A DNA stretch of 64,000 nucleotides from Nannocystis bainbridge (lineage in GTDB: Bacteria > Myxococcota_A > Polyangia > Nannocystales > Nannocystaceae): positions 865,724 to 929,723 of the forward strand of contig NZ_JAQNDL010000002.1 in the NCBI RefSeq assembly GCF_028368995.1, written 5' to 3'. Shown in pieces: positions 50,901 to 60,604 of this stretch. The notes beneath the pieces were generated by a model. That model did not search any database. It was not told the origin of the DNA and was given only the letters and a program-made list of their open reading frames with translations. The position numbers and the translations under genes were made by a program. The stretch's first letter is position 1. Each line of letters starts with the position of its first letter.

Positions 50901-51434
50901 GACGACCCGCATGCCGCGGCCGCCCCCGCCCATGGCGGCCTTGACGATGATCGGGAAGCCGTGGGCGGCCGCGAACGCGCGGGCGGCCGGGAGGTCGGGG
51001 ACAGGGCCGTCGCTGCCGGGGACGACGGGCACGCCGCTGGCGATGGCGAGCGCGCGGGCGGCGGTCTTGTCGCCGAACGTGTCGAGGGCGGCGGCGGAGG
51101 GGCCGACGAAGGCGATGCCGGCGGCCTCGCAGGCGCGCGCGAGGGCGCTCTTCTCCGACAAAAACCCATAGCCGGGGTGGATGGCGTCGACGCCGTGGGC
51201 GGCGGCGAGGTCGACGATCGCCTCGATGTCGAGGTAGGCGCCCACCGGAGTCTTGCCCTTGCCGACCAGGTAGGCCTCGTCGGCCTTGTAGCGGTGGAGG
51301 TGGACGCGATCTTCGTGGCTGAAGATCGCCACGGTGCGGATCCCCAGCTCGGTGGCGGCGCGGAACACCCGAATCGCGATCTCGCCGCGGTTGGCACACA
51401 GGAGCTTGCGGATCGGTCGCTTCGTCAGGGCCAT
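47985..51434 (-). CDS. pyc: Pyruvate carboxylase
   Basis: A 1149-residue protein, matching the single-chain pyruvate carboxylases. The biotin carboxylase domain is at the N-terminus (KLLCANRGEIAIRVFRAATE; ATP-grasp GGGGRGMRVV; FIEVNPRIQVEHTVTEEITG). The carboxyltransferase domain starts near 530 (LLLTDTTWRDAHQSLLATRV; FRIFDCLNYTENL; HVLAIKDMAGLL). A C-terminal biotinyl domain has LVVLSAMKMETVV. It converts pyruvate plus bicarbonate to oxaloacetate, an anaplerotic step in the cytoplasm. The ATG at 51434 is chosen because MALTKRPIRKLLCANRG matches the family N-terminus. Confidence 0.97.
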   Translation of the reverse strand: MALTKRPIRKLLCANRGEIAIRVFRAATELGIRTVAIFSHEDRVHLHRYKADEAYLVGKGKTPVGAYLDIEAIVDLAAAHGVDAIHPGYGFLSEKSALARACEAAGIAFVGPSAAALDTFGDKTAARALAIASGVPVVPGSDGPVPDLPAARAFAAAHGFPIIVKAAMGGGGRGMRVVRSADELDEAFTRAASEAKAAFGDGTVFLERFVGAARHVEVQILGDRTGEVVHLFERDCSVQRRHQKVVEMAPALGLSRETRDGLHGDALRLARAVGYENAGTVEFLVDGDGRHYFIEVNPRIQVEHTVTEEITGVDLVQAQIRIAGGATLADLGLHQGAIVARGHAIQCRITTEDPRAQFRPDTGRIEAYRSASGMGIRLDGGSGYSGAVITPHYDSLLVKVTARGNTFEVARHKLLRALAEFRIRGVKTNIPFLQNVLGHPKFVAGDITTGFVDGTPELFDLPARRNRAQRLLRFLAEVAVNGPTTPWATQTPPARIDPEVPEAREGAPLAGWRDLLRAKGPAAFAAAVRAHPGLLLTDTTWRDAHQSLLATRVRTIDLLAIAPATARVLAPAFSLEMWGGATFDVALRFLREDPWDRLERLRELVPNIPFQMLLRGANAVGYTNYPDNVVRRFVRHSAERGVDVFRIFDCLNYTENLKLGVDAVGEAGGVIEAALCYSGDVADPGRTKYSLQYYVDLAGKLVEMGTHVLAIKDMAGLLRPRAAMILVEALRAAHPAVPIHVHTHDTAGTGVASMLAAAMAGADIVDAAITTMAGVTSQPALGALVAALHGSDRDTGLDIADLSPIGTYWEQARSLYAPFEAGNLSGSADVYLHEMPGGQLTNLQFQANALGLASRWPAIKRAYAAANRLLGDIIKVTPSSKVVGDLAQFMVQNDLDEAAVLAQAETLSFPSSVVEFFQGHLGQPHGGFPEPLRTKVLRGRPTFEGRPGASLPDLDFETLAAELQQLASMPLRDVDIVSGALYPTVFREYLAFRAQFADVSRLPTRAFFAGLPVGEELSVEIEQGKTLIVRMKAVGELGPDGQRDVFFELNGQPRSLRIADKSAVQTVKQRERATPDDPAAVAAPMPGAVTELRVAVGDKVAAGAPLVVLSAMKMETVVAAPHPGTVRRFAVAVGDNLDAGDLLLMLAPV

Positions 51435-51591
51435 GGCCCGTCCGGCATAGCAGAGCTCGCGCACGCGCGTGGGACAGGGTGCGATGACACGGGCCGGGGG
51501 CGGGAGAACTCGGTCTGCGCGCGTTCTGGCGCCGGACCTACGCGAGCCGCGCAGGTGGGGCGGCAGGCCCTCCGTGCGGTATGGTGCAGGT

Positions 51592-52518
51592 GTGACCGAG
51601 GAGCCGCTGCCGCGCCTCTACGGCGACTTCGAGCTCGCGCGCCTGATCTGCGCCAACGAGACCGGCCGGATCTATCGCGGCTTCTTCCGGGGCTTCCGCG
51701 CGTCGAACGTGCGCGTGTTCAGCCGCCAGTACACGTGCGACGAGGCGGCGGTGCAGACGTTGCGCGCCGACCTCCAGGCCGACCGTGTGATGCACAAGTT
51801 CGTGACCGGCGGCTCGTGCTACCTGCCGTTCCGCGTCGAGCAGACGGTGCTGCAGGCGATGAGCCCGCGCGAGGGCGTCGACCTGGGGACGAGGATCGGC
51901 GCCTCGGGGCCGATGCCGTGGCCGGAGGCCCGCTCGGTGCTGCTCGACGTGTGCCGCGGGCTGGCCTACGCCCACGCGCAGCTGATCGTGCACGGCGACC
52001 TGAAGCCGGAGAACTGCTTCTGCGAGGAGCCGATGGAGGCCGAGCTGATGGAGGCCGAGCCGGCGGACACTCGCCCGCGGGTGCTGGTGATGGGCTTCGG
52101 GTTGGCCCGCGCGTACCGGCGCGCGTTCCCGGAGTGGCGGGCCGAGCTGGCCGAGGTGTTCGAGCCGTCGACGGTGTTCCCGGCGTACATGTCGCCGGAG
52201 CAAGTGGCCGGCGAACAGCCGACGGTGCGCTCGGACATCTATGCGCTGGGGGTGCTGATGATCCACCTGCTGACGGGCCAGCGGCCGCGCGCCACCGGGG
52301 CGCCGCCGGCGGTCGAGCGGGCCGGCACGCCGGGACCGTACCGCGCGGACGAGGGCAAGCTGTCGCGCGCGCAGGCGGAGGTGGCGCTCAAGGCGGTGGC
52401 CCGCGAGGCGAGCCGCCGCCACCCGAGCGTGTACGACTTCGCGGCGGCGCTGGTCGGGATCGACGGCGGCGACCCGGCGACCGAGCTGCCCGACTTCCGC
52501 CCGCCGGTCGGCCGCTGA
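51592..52518 (+). CDS. Probable Ser/Thr pseudokinase
   Basis: A 308-residue protein with the fold signature of a PknB-like kinase. The C-lobe is clear (PEARSVLLDVCRGLAYAHAQ, LIVHGDLKPENCF, FPAYMSPEQVAGEQP, RSDIYALGVLMIHLLTGQ). Key residues are missing, however. DFG is GFG (VLVMGFGLARAY), so the Mg-binding Asp is lost. The Gly loop is not recognisable and no VAIK-like lysine is seen (NVRVFSRQ). HGDLKPEN keeps the loop Asp. It is probably a regulatory pseudokinase. GTG at 51592 follows ATGGTGCAG and seems the best start. Confidence 0.8.
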   Translation: MTEEPLPRLYGDFELARLICANETGRIYRGFFRGFRASNVRVFSRQYTCDEAAVQTLRADLQADRVMHKFVTGGSCYLPFRVEQTVLQAMSPREGVDLGTRIGASGPMPWPEARSVLLDVCRGLAYAHAQLIVHGDLKPENCFCEEPMEAELMEAEPADTRPRVLVMGFGLARAYRRAFPEWRAELAEVFEPSTVFPAYMSPEQVAGEQPTVRSDIYALGVLMIHLLTGQRPRATGAPPAVERAGTPGPYRADEGKLSRAQAEVALKAVAREASRRHPSVYDFAAALVGIDGGDPATELPDFRPPVGR

Positions 52519-52528
52519 GCCGCGGCGA

Positions 52529-52622
52529 GGGCATGGCCGATCGGGCATGTTCCCGAGGACATGTGCATCGGGGCATGTGTTCACGAGCATGTCCCGAAGG
52601 GCATGTCTCGAGAGACATGGTG
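52529..52622. repeat. 14-bp tandem repeat run, 7 units, convergent spacer
   Basis: Cores lie at 52532, 52546, 52560, 52574, 52588, 52602 and 52616. This is the longest run in the window, between a pseudokinase gene and a convergent kinase gene. Confidence 0.93.
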
Positions 52623-52651
52623 CTGGCGGGCGCCGCCGCCGAGGCCGACCG

Positions 52652-54250
<1,599 letters not shown>

Positions 54251-54446
54251 CGGCGGCGGACTATATCACCGGCGCCGTTGCGGCCAAGTCGTGCGTGCCG
54301 CGCGAGCCCGGGTGCGTCCCGGGTTGCGCGGCGGCTGTGTCGGTGACGGCCGGCCGATGTGGGCGGCGAGTCCGGCCCGGGCGTGGTGAGGGAATGGGGG
54401 CGAGGCGTGGCGACACGCGGGCCCAATCACCGCCCGCGTGCGCGGC

Positions 54447-56348
54447 TTATGGCGCGACTTCGTAGCGCTGCTGGCGTTGGCGGAACGCCTCGCGGCCGCC
54501 CTCCATCAGGCGCAGGATGTGCTGCTTGACGGTCTCGACGCTGCCCTGCGCGACCTGCCGGGCGTTGCGGCCGTCAGCCTCGAGCACGATGACCTGCGGG
54601 GCCTCGCCGAGGACCGGGAGGTTGGGGTTGTGGGTGATGAAGACGAGCTGCCGCTGGCCGCGGATGGCCGCCAGCTGCGGGACGATGGCGTCGGTGATGA
54701 AGCTGTTGTCGAGGTTGTCCTCGGGTTGGTCGACCAGCAGCGGGGCCTCGCTGTCCATCAGCAGGATCGGCAAGATGGCGGCGCTCTTCTGCCCGGTCGA
54801 CAGCTTGTCGCTGCTGCGCCAATCGCCCTGGACCTGCAGCTCGATGCGCGGGATGTCCTCGAGCTCGAGCACGTCGAGCTCGAACCGCTTGTCGGGGGCC
54901 TCGCGCAGGGCCCGGAGCAGCGATTCGGCGAACTCAGGGTTGATCTCGGCGGTCGCGGCGAGCGCGGCGTGGTCGTCGCGGTCGACGAACTGGCCCAGCT
55001 GGACCGGGGTGACCTGGGCGACGAGGCGCTCGATCGGGGCGTTGTACTGCTTGCCCGAGCGGCGCATCACCGCGACCAAAAACTCGCGGTAGGCGGCGAG
55101 GTCGCCGGCGGCGGCGAGGATGATGCGGACCTTGCCGCCGAGGTGGGCGCTGACGTTGCCGGCGGCGGCGCTGCGGCGGGCGTGACGATCGCCGCGCAGC
55201 CGCTGCAGCTCGTCGCGCAGCTCGCCGCGGGTCCGCAAGGTCTGGTCGAGCGTGGCCTGCAGCTCGCCGAGCTCGGCCTTGCTGGCCGACAGGCGCATGA
55301 CCTCGCGCGCGGCCTCGTCGCGGGCGGCCAGGCGCGCGCCGCTCTTGGCGGCCACGGTCGCCAGCTCGGCGTAGCGGGCCTCCTGCGGGGCGTGGGCGGC
55401 CGCGAGGGCGGCGGTGGCGTCGTCGACCGAGCGGTCGAGCAGGGCCAGCTTGTCGAGCGGCGACGAGACGTAGAGGTCGATCTCGACGATCTTGCGCTGG
55501 ATCTCTCGGGACAGGTCCGCGAGGACATGTCCGTTGGGACCTCTGAGCAGGCCGTCGGGCAGGGCGGTCGACAGCGCCTTGACCTGCGGCAGGACGGTGT
55601 CGCCGATGAGGCCGCGCAGCTTGCCGACGGCGGCGCGGACGCGGTCTAGGGCGGCCTTCTCTTGCTCGCGCAGGGCCTTGTGCTCGGCGGCGGCCTGCAG
55701 CCCGTCGGCCAGGCCGCCCTCGCCGAGCGCCGCGTTGGCGGCGGCGAGCTTGCTCTCCCAGCTCGAGAGGTCGATGAGGTCGCGCTGGGCGGCGTGCAGG
55801 CGGGTGTGGAGGGCGATGATCCGCTGCGCGTTCTCGCGCAAGTGCGAGATGGTCTGGGTCAGCTGGGTCTCGATGGCGTGGCTCTGCTGGCCGCACAGGC
55901 GGTCGATGAGCTCGCGCTGGGCGACCGGGCTCTGGGCGATGTCCTCGATCTGGTTGTGCGAGAAGATGGCGGCGTCGACGAGCACGGCGGAGCCGAGCAC
56001 TTCGGGCCGGACGGGCTTGCCGGCGGCGTCGGTGACCTGCGGGGCGTCGTGGGCCCCGCGGCGGATCTGGTAGACGAGGCCCTCCTGGCTCTCGAACTCG
56101 AGCTCGACGTAGCCGCTGGTCCCGAGGTTGGCGGCGAGCAGGTTCTTGAGCCGGTCGTCGGCCGCCTTGGCGGCGGCGGTGCCCGATCGCGGGGCGCGGT
56201 CGAGGGCGTGGCGGATGAACTCGAGGACGGTGGTCTTGCCGCTGCCGCGACCGCCGATGATGCAGTTCAGGCCGTCGGCGAAGCGGATGTCGAGCTTGTC
56301 GAGGAAGCCGCCGTAGACGCGGAGACGACGCAATTTGTGGTGAACCAC
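54447..56348 (-). CDS. SMC/RecN-like AAA ATPase, TrlF-type
   Basis: A 633-residue protein. An ABC-type ATPase head is split by a long coiled coil. Walker A is GGRGSGKTTVLEFI near 38, the ABC signature KLSTGQKSAAILPIL near 520, Walker B LLVDQPEDNLDNSFI near 540, and the H-loop FITHNPNLPVLGEA near 571. Coiled coil spans ~190-420. It resembles stand-alone ATPases linked to DNA repair or phage defence; a partner nuclease is not seen here. GTG at 56348, preceded by GGAGG, is the likely start. Three 14-bp repeat units lie in frame in the coiled-coil region. Confidence 0.82.
   Translation of the reverse strand: MVHHKLRRLRVYGGFLDKLDIRFADGLNCIIGGRGSGKTTVLEFIRHALDRAPRSGTAAAKAADDRLKNLLAANLGTSGYVELEFESQEGLVYQIRRGAHDAPQVTDAAGKPVRPEVLGSAVLVDAAIFSHNQIEDIAQSPVAQRELIDRLCGQQSHAIETQLTQTISHLRENAQRIIALHTRLHAAQRDLIDLSSWESKLAAANAALGEGGLADGLQAAAEHKALREQEKAALDRVRAAVGKLRGLIGDTVLPQVKALSTALPDGLLRGPNGHVLADLSREIQRKIVEIDLYVSSPLDKLALLDRSVDDATAALAAAHAPQEARYAELATVAAKSGARLAARDEAAREVMRLSASKAELGELQATLDQTLRTRGELRDELQRLRGDRHARRSAAAGNVSAHLGGKVRIILAAAGDLAAYREFLVAVMRRSGKQYNAPIERLVAQVTPVQLGQFVDRDDHAALAATAEINPEFAESLLRALREAPDKRFELDVLELEDIPRIELQVQGDWRSSDKLSTGQKSAAILPILLMDSEAPLLVDQPEDNLDNSFITDAIVPQLAAIRGQRQLVFITHNPNLPVLGEAPQVIVLEADGRNARQVAQGSVETVKQHILRLMEGGREAFRQRQQRYEVAP
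55509..55546. repeat. 14-bp repeat trio inside ATPase gene
   Basis: Units lie at 55512 (CAGG), 55526 (CATG) and 55540 (CCTC), encoding RGPNGHVLADLSRE on the minus strand without breaking the frame. Confidence 0.75.
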
Positions 56349-56578
56349 GCGGGACCCTCCGCGCACAGGTTAGGACCCATGCGCGATCTCGTCCAGAGCG
56401 TCGAAGACGCATTCTCTGGGCCAGATAAAGCCGATCGAGCGCGCGCGGGGATGGCGCGACGGGGGCGAGGGCGGAAATCGTCGCTGCGAGATTCGTGGAT
56501 CCGGGCGCGAGCGCGAGGGCCTGCGGCGGCGCGCGTCGCGGGCGTGGTGCGAGGCGGGCGGGGAAGGTAGCGTCGGGC

Positions 56579-57694
56579 ATGCTCCGTGTCGCGCCGTGGC
56601 TCGCGCTGTTGCTGACGGGATGCGAGGCGATGTCGGGCCGCGAGGCCGGGCCCGAGGTCGCGCCGGTGACCGGGGCGACGCTGGCGGAGACCGGGCCGCT
56701 GCGGGCCGCGATCGCGGCGGGGGTCCGGCGGCGCAGCGAGAACGAGGCGAGCTACGAGGTCGACGCGTTCGTGGCCGCGCTGGCGGTCGAGGAGCTGGCG
56801 AGCGGGACGGGCGGGGTGCGGGTCGAGCCGGCGGTGGAGCGCGGGGCGCAGGTCGGCTATCGGCTGACCGAGGTGGTGCCTGGCTCGGTGTACGAGCGGA
56901 TCGGGCTGCGGACGGGCGACGTGGTCGAGGCGCTCGGCGAGGTCCGACTCGACAGCCCGGGCCGCGCGGCCGGGGCGCTGGCCCGGCTGGAGCGCGGCGG
57001 GCAGGTGACGGTGAGCCGCGACGGGGTCGGGTTCTCGCTCGAGCTGCGGGTCGCAGGCGGGCTGGCGTGGGCGGAGCTGCTGCGCTCCAGGACAGGTTCG
57101 CCAGGACAGGTCGCCGGGGACATGCCCTCGCGGACAGGCCCGTTGGGGCAGGTCCCGGAGGACAGGTGGGTGGCGGACGGGGAGCCGCCGGCGGGGCCGC
57201 GCGACGGCGAAGCCGGAGGAACGCCGGTGGTGTCGCCGGGCGGCGGGGCGCTGCCGGGGACGCCGACGGGGTCGCGGCCGACGGGCGCGGGGAAGCCGAG
57301 CCGCGGCAGTACGGGCAGCGGGGTGGCGAGTCCTGCCGGTTCGACGGGCACGAGCCCGGCGGGGAAGACGGGGGTGCAGTGCGCGTCGGCGACGAGCTGC
57401 ACGCTCGAGAAGCAGCAGTTCGACGCGGCGCTCGCCGACCCGAGCAAGCTCGAGCGCCAGGCGTCGATCTCACCGGCGCGCGGGGGCTACAAGCTGACCC
57501 GCGTGACGCCGGGCAGCACGGTGGCGGCGCTGGGGTTCCGCGCGGGCGACGTGATCGTGTCGGTCAACGGGGCCCGCCTCGACGACGACATGGCGGCGCT
57601 GGGGCTCTACATGGGGCTCGAGGGCACGCGCAAGTTCAACGTGACGTACGAGCGCAACGGGGCGCGCGCGAGCAAGGCGATCGCGCTGCGGTGA
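56579..57694 (+). CDS. Lipoprotein with two PDZ/GspC-like domains and repeat-encoded linker
   Basis: A 371-residue protein with a lipoprotein signal (LALLLTGCEAM). It has two related domains of the type found at the C-terminus of GspC: EVVPGSVYERIGLRTGDVVE at ~98-117 and VTPGSTVAALGFRAGDVIVS at ~305-324. They are joined by a ~110-residue Gly/Ser/Pro linker. The first 28 residues of the linker (RTGSPGQVAGDMPS, RTGPLGQVPEDRW) are encoded by six units of the 14-bp repeat. No other type II secretion genes are nearby, so a free-standing periplasmic scaffold is likelier than a secretion component. Confidence 0.82.
   Translation: MLRVAPWLALLLTGCEAMSGREAGPEVAPVTGATLAETGPLRAAIAAGVRRRSENEASYEVDAFVAALAVEELASGTGGVRVEPAVERGAQVGYRLTEVVPGSVYERIGLRTGDVVEALGEVRLDSPGRAAGALARLERGGQVTVSRDGVGFSLELRVAGGLAWAELLRSRTGSPGQVAGDMPSRTGPLGQVPEDRWVADGEPPAGPRDGEAGGTPVVSPGGGALPGTPTGSRPTGAGKPSRGSTGSGVASPAGSTGTSPAGKTGVQCASATSCTLEKQQFDAALADPSKLERQASISPARGGYKLTRVTPGSTVAALGFRAGDVIVSVNGARLDDDMAALGLYMGLEGTRKFNVTYERNGARASKAIALR
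57090..57169. repeat. 14-bp tandem repeat run, 6 units, inside a coding sequence
   Basis: Cores lie at 57093, 57107, 57121, 57135, 57149 and 57163, mostly the CAGG variant. Six units make 84 bp, a multiple of three. Confidence 0.88.
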
Positions 57695-57723
57695 GCGGCG
57701 AGCGCTTCGGTGGATGGCGCATG

Positions 57724-57761
57724 GGACATGTCCAGAGGGGCATGTCCGAAGTGACAGCCTC
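57724..57761. repeat. 14-bp tandem repeat run, 3 units, convergent spacer
   Basis: Cores lie at 57727, 57741 and 57755, between the PDZ gene and the convergent VOC gene. Confidence 0.82.
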
Positions 57762-57767
57762 GCGCGC

Positions 57768-58157
57768 TCAGCCGGCGTCGCCCGCCGCGCTGGCGAGGAC
57801 GACGGTGTAGCCGTCGCGGTCGCGCAGCCAGATCTCGCGGTGACCGGCGCTCGGGTTGAAGTGGGGCGCGAGCACGACCTCGGCGCCGAGGTCGGCGGCG
57901 CGGGCGACGGCGGCGTCGAACTGGTCGGTCTCGAACCACAACAGGACGCCGTTGCCGTAGGGGCGCGCGGTCGGGTCGCCGATCGGGCCGTGGTCGTGCT
58001 CGACCTCCCAGCGGTGGAGCTGCAAGATCAGCGCGCCGCGGTGCACCAGCCGCTCGTATTCGCGGCCGCCGTGGTCGCTCTCGCAGGCGAGGAGGCGCTG
58101 GTACCAGCGGCTGCTGGCCTCGACGTCGGCGACGGCGATGAGTGGTTGGGGACGCAT
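57768..58157 (-). CDS. VOC-family (glyoxalase/bleomycin-resistance fold) protein
   Basis: A 129-residue protein with two beta-alpha-beta-beta-beta modules: PLIAVADVEASSRWYQRLLA opens the first, and VLLWFETDQFDAAVARAADL plus REIWLRDRDGYTVVLAS close the second. Potential metal ligands are His and Glu (for example LQLHRWEVEHDHG). The superfamily includes isomerases, dioxygenases and binding proteins, and the substrate is unknown. The ATG at 58157 gives the standard length. Confidence 0.88.
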   Translation of the reverse strand: MRPQPLIAVADVEASSRWYQRLLACESDHGGREYERLVHRGALILQLHRWEVEHDHGPIGDPTARPYGNGVLLWFETDQFDAAVARAADLGAEVVLAPHFNPSAGHREIWLRDRDGYTVVLASAAGDAG

Positions 58158-58357
58158 GGGGAGAGGATCGCGGGGCGTGGTTCGTGGCGTCAAGCGTGGG
58201 GGCTCGTCGCTACAGGGCTCGGTTCGCGCGGCGTGGCGGCGGCGACGGATCACGACCGGACAATGAGGCGTGACGGGGATCACGGGCGCGTGAGGTGCAG
58301 GAATCGTCGGCTTCCGCGAGCGTCGCTAAGCACGCGGGCTCGTCCCGCCCTCACGCC

Positions 58358-59068
58358 ATGCCTTCATCGTCGCTCCCATCCGTCGCGTTGCTGTTCGCCC
58401 TCTCGTCGCTGTCCGCCTGCTCCGCGGCGCGCATGCAGCTCGATCCGGCGTTGACCGCCAGGGCGCCGGAGCAGGCGGTCAGCGGCTCGGCGTGGGCCCA
58501 GTTCCGCAAGCCGGTGACGTACGCCGGCTACACGGCGACGCTGACGAAGGGCGGCTGGAAGACCGAGAAGAGCGCGTCGGTCGGGCCGTACAAGCGCAAG
58601 GAGTCGGAGCAGAACTTCGAGTTCTCGCTGGTCGGCGGGACGCCGGCGAGCTGGGCCGGGTCCTGCTCGTACGGGACGAGCAAGCAGGGCGTGCTGTTCC
58701 CGATCAGCAACGACGCGGGGCTCGTGTGCACGATGATGCCGCAGGGCGCCGGCGGCTGGCAGCTCGAGCTCCGCAGCGGGGGCAAGCTGCACGGGCCGAA
58801 CACGCTGTCGGGGTCGATGACCGACGGGGCGACGACGATGTCGATCGCTATGGTGCACAAGCTGGCCAACGCGGCGTTCTCGAGCGCGCAGCCGGTCGGC
58901 TACGAGATCCGCGACGCGGGCGGTGTGGCGGTCGCGGCGGTGCAGATCTTCAACCCGCAGTTCGTGTGGATCGACCCGGGGTTGCCGGTGGAGACGCAGA
59001 CGGCGATCGCGGCGGCCGCGGCGGGGCTGCTGCTGTCGAGCAACGCGGCGTCGGACATCAACGACTAG
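58358..59068 (+). CDS. Hypothetical lipoprotein
   Basis: A 236-residue protein with a lipobox (ALLFALSSLSACSAARM). The mature part is predicted beta-rich with paired cysteines (SWAGSCSYGTSKQGVLFPI, DAGLVCTMMPQG) and a C-terminal hydrophobic Ala-rich stretch (TQTAIAAAAAGLLLSS). No known family is recognised. The ATG at 58358 directly precedes the signal peptide. Confidence 0.8.
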   Translation: MPSSSLPSVALLFALSSLSACSAARMQLDPALTARAPEQAVSGSAWAQFRKPVTYAGYTATLTKGGWKTEKSASVGPYKRKESEQNFEFSLVGGTPASWAGSCSYGTSKQGVLFPISNDAGLVCTMMPQGAGGWQLELRSGGKLHGPNTLSGSMTDGATTMSIAMVHKLANAAFSSAQPVGYEIRDAGGVAVAAVQIFNPQFVWIDPGLPVETQTAIAAAAAGLLLSSNAASDIND

Positions 59069-59098
59069 GGTCGCGGGCGCCGGCGCGGGGGCATGGAT

Positions 59099-59122
59099 CG
59101 ACATGTCCCCGAGGACAGCTCG
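59099..59122. repeat. 14-bp repeat pair
   Basis: Cores lie at 59102 and 59116, with an off-phase CATG at 59092, between two co-directional genes. Confidence 0.65.
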
Positions 59123-59237
59123 AGCGCGCGAGGAGCCGCCCGCCGCGACCTGACGCGGGCGCAAGGTCGGGGCGCGCTCGCCTGGCGCAGACACCGGACG
59201 TCGATGTCGTTGTGAACGAGGTTCGCCCTCCCGTACG

Positions 59238-60524
59238 GTGCCGAGCGTGCGAGACGGCGAGGACGGCGGCGAGGGCCAGACGCTCGAGGTCGTGGGCCAC
59301 GTGACCGACGAGTCGTGGCTCGGCATCCCGGCGCTGCACGCCGGCGGCGGGCTGATGGTGGTGCTGGCGGTGGCGCTGGTGGTCCACGCGCTGGCGCTGC
59401 GGCTCGCCCTGCCGCTGGCGCACGGGATGGCGCAGCGCAGCCGGACGACCTGGGACGACGTGCTGGTCAAGCACAAGGTGCTGGCGCGGCTGGTGCCGAT
59501 CGCGGCGCTGGTGGTGATCGGCCGCGGCGTCGGGCTGGTGGTCGGGCTCGACGACTCGCTGGCGCGCTTCGTCGAGCGCATGGCGCTGGCGGCGATCCTG
59601 GTGGTGGCGGTGCGCGCGTTCGGGGCGCTGCTGACGGCCACCAACGAGCTGTACACGCGCAACCCGCAGGCGCTCGGGCGGCCGATCAAGGGCTACCTGC
59701 AGGGGCTGAAGGTGCTGGCGTACATCGGCGCGGCGATCGTGGTGATCGCGACGCTGCTCGACCAGTCGCCGTGGCTGCTGCTCAGCGGCCTGGGGGCGAT
59801 GACGGCGGTGCTGCTGCTGATCTTCCGCGACACGCTGCTGTCGTTCGTGGCCGGGATCCAGCTGACGACGAACGACCTGATCCGGGTCGGCGACTGGCTC
59901 GAGATGCCGCAGTTCGACGCCGACGGCGGGGTGGTCGACATCTCGCTGAACGTGGTGAAGGTGCAGAACTGGGACGCGACGATCACGGTGATCCCGACCC
60001 ACAAGTTCCTCGAGCACTCGTTCAAGAACTGGCGGGCGATGTTCGAGTCGGGCGGGCGCCGGATCAAGCGCGCGGTCCACATCGACATGGCGACGGTCCG
60101 GTTCCTCGACGCGGCGGAGATCGAGCGGCTGTCGCAGATCGTGATCCTGCGCGAGTACCTGGCGAGCAAGGTCCGCGAGGTGGCGGAGTACAACGAGGCG
60201 ACGGTGCCGGACGACGCCGCCGCGGTGCCGGCCAACGGGCGCCACCTGACCAACCTCGGCACGTTCCGCGCGTATGTGGAGGCGTACCTGCGCGCGCACC
60301 CGAAGATCCACCCGGGGATGATGCGGATCGTCCGTCAGCTGCACCCGACGCCGCAGGGGCTGCCGCTCGAGATCTACGTGTTCTCGAAGGAGACGGCGTG
60401 GGTGGTCTACGAGGGCATCCAGGCCGACATCTTCGACCACGTGCTGGCGATCGCGCCGGAGTTCGGCCTGCGCGTGTTCCAGGCCCCGTCCGGCAACGAC
60501 CTGGCCCGGCTGGGCGGGCGCTGA
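59238..60524 (+). CDS. MscS-family mechanosensitive channel
   Basis: A 428-residue protein with about four or five TM helices. The third is GLGAMTAVLLLIFRDTLLSF, the pore-lining helix that leads to the family's beta domain (IQLTTNDLIRVGDWLEMPQ, GGVVDISLNVVKVQNWDATI, PTHKFLEHSFKNWRAM). The C-terminal alpha/beta domain is complete. The larger N-terminus and C-terminus resemble the YbdG/YnaI branch. It releases solutes under hypo-osmotic shock. GTG at 59238 is assumed. A five-unit repeat run follows. Confidence 0.92.
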   Translation: MPSVRDGEDGGEGQTLEVVGHVTDESWLGIPALHAGGGLMVVLAVALVVHALALRLALPLAHGMAQRSRTTWDDVLVKHKVLARLVPIAALVVIGRGVGLVVGLDDSLARFVERMALAAILVVAVRAFGALLTATNELYTRNPQALGRPIKGYLQGLKVLAYIGAAIVVIATLLDQSPWLLLSGLGAMTAVLLLIFRDTLLSFVAGIQLTTNDLIRVGDWLEMPQFDADGGVVDISLNVVKVQNWDATITVIPTHKFLEHSFKNWRAMFESGGRRIKRAVHIDMATVRFLDAAEIERLSQIVILREYLASKVREVAEYNEATVPDDAAAVPANGRHLTNLGTFRAYVEAYLRAHPKIHPGMMRIVRQLHPTPQGLPLEIYVFSKETAWVVYEGIQADIFDHVLAIAPEFGLRVFQAPSGNDLARLGGR

Positions 60525-60538
60525 CGAGGTGTCCATGA

Positions 60539-60604
60539 GGACATGCCGCATGGGACATGTCCCATGCGGCATGGCGAAGCGGGCATGTCCCGGGGGACAG
60601 GCTA
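60539..60604. repeat. 14-bp tandem repeat run, 5 units, convergent spacer
   Basis: Cores lie at 60542, 60556, 60570, 60584 and 60598. Units two and three build the palindrome ATGCCGCATGGGACATGTCCCATGCGGCAT. The run reaches the stop codon of the minus-strand gene. Confidence 0.9.

Noticed and set aside
52529..52622. Possible CRISPR array in repeat runs
   Set aside because: The period is 14 bp with a 10-bp palindromic core and 4-bp spacers, far shorter than any CRISPR, and no cas genes are present.
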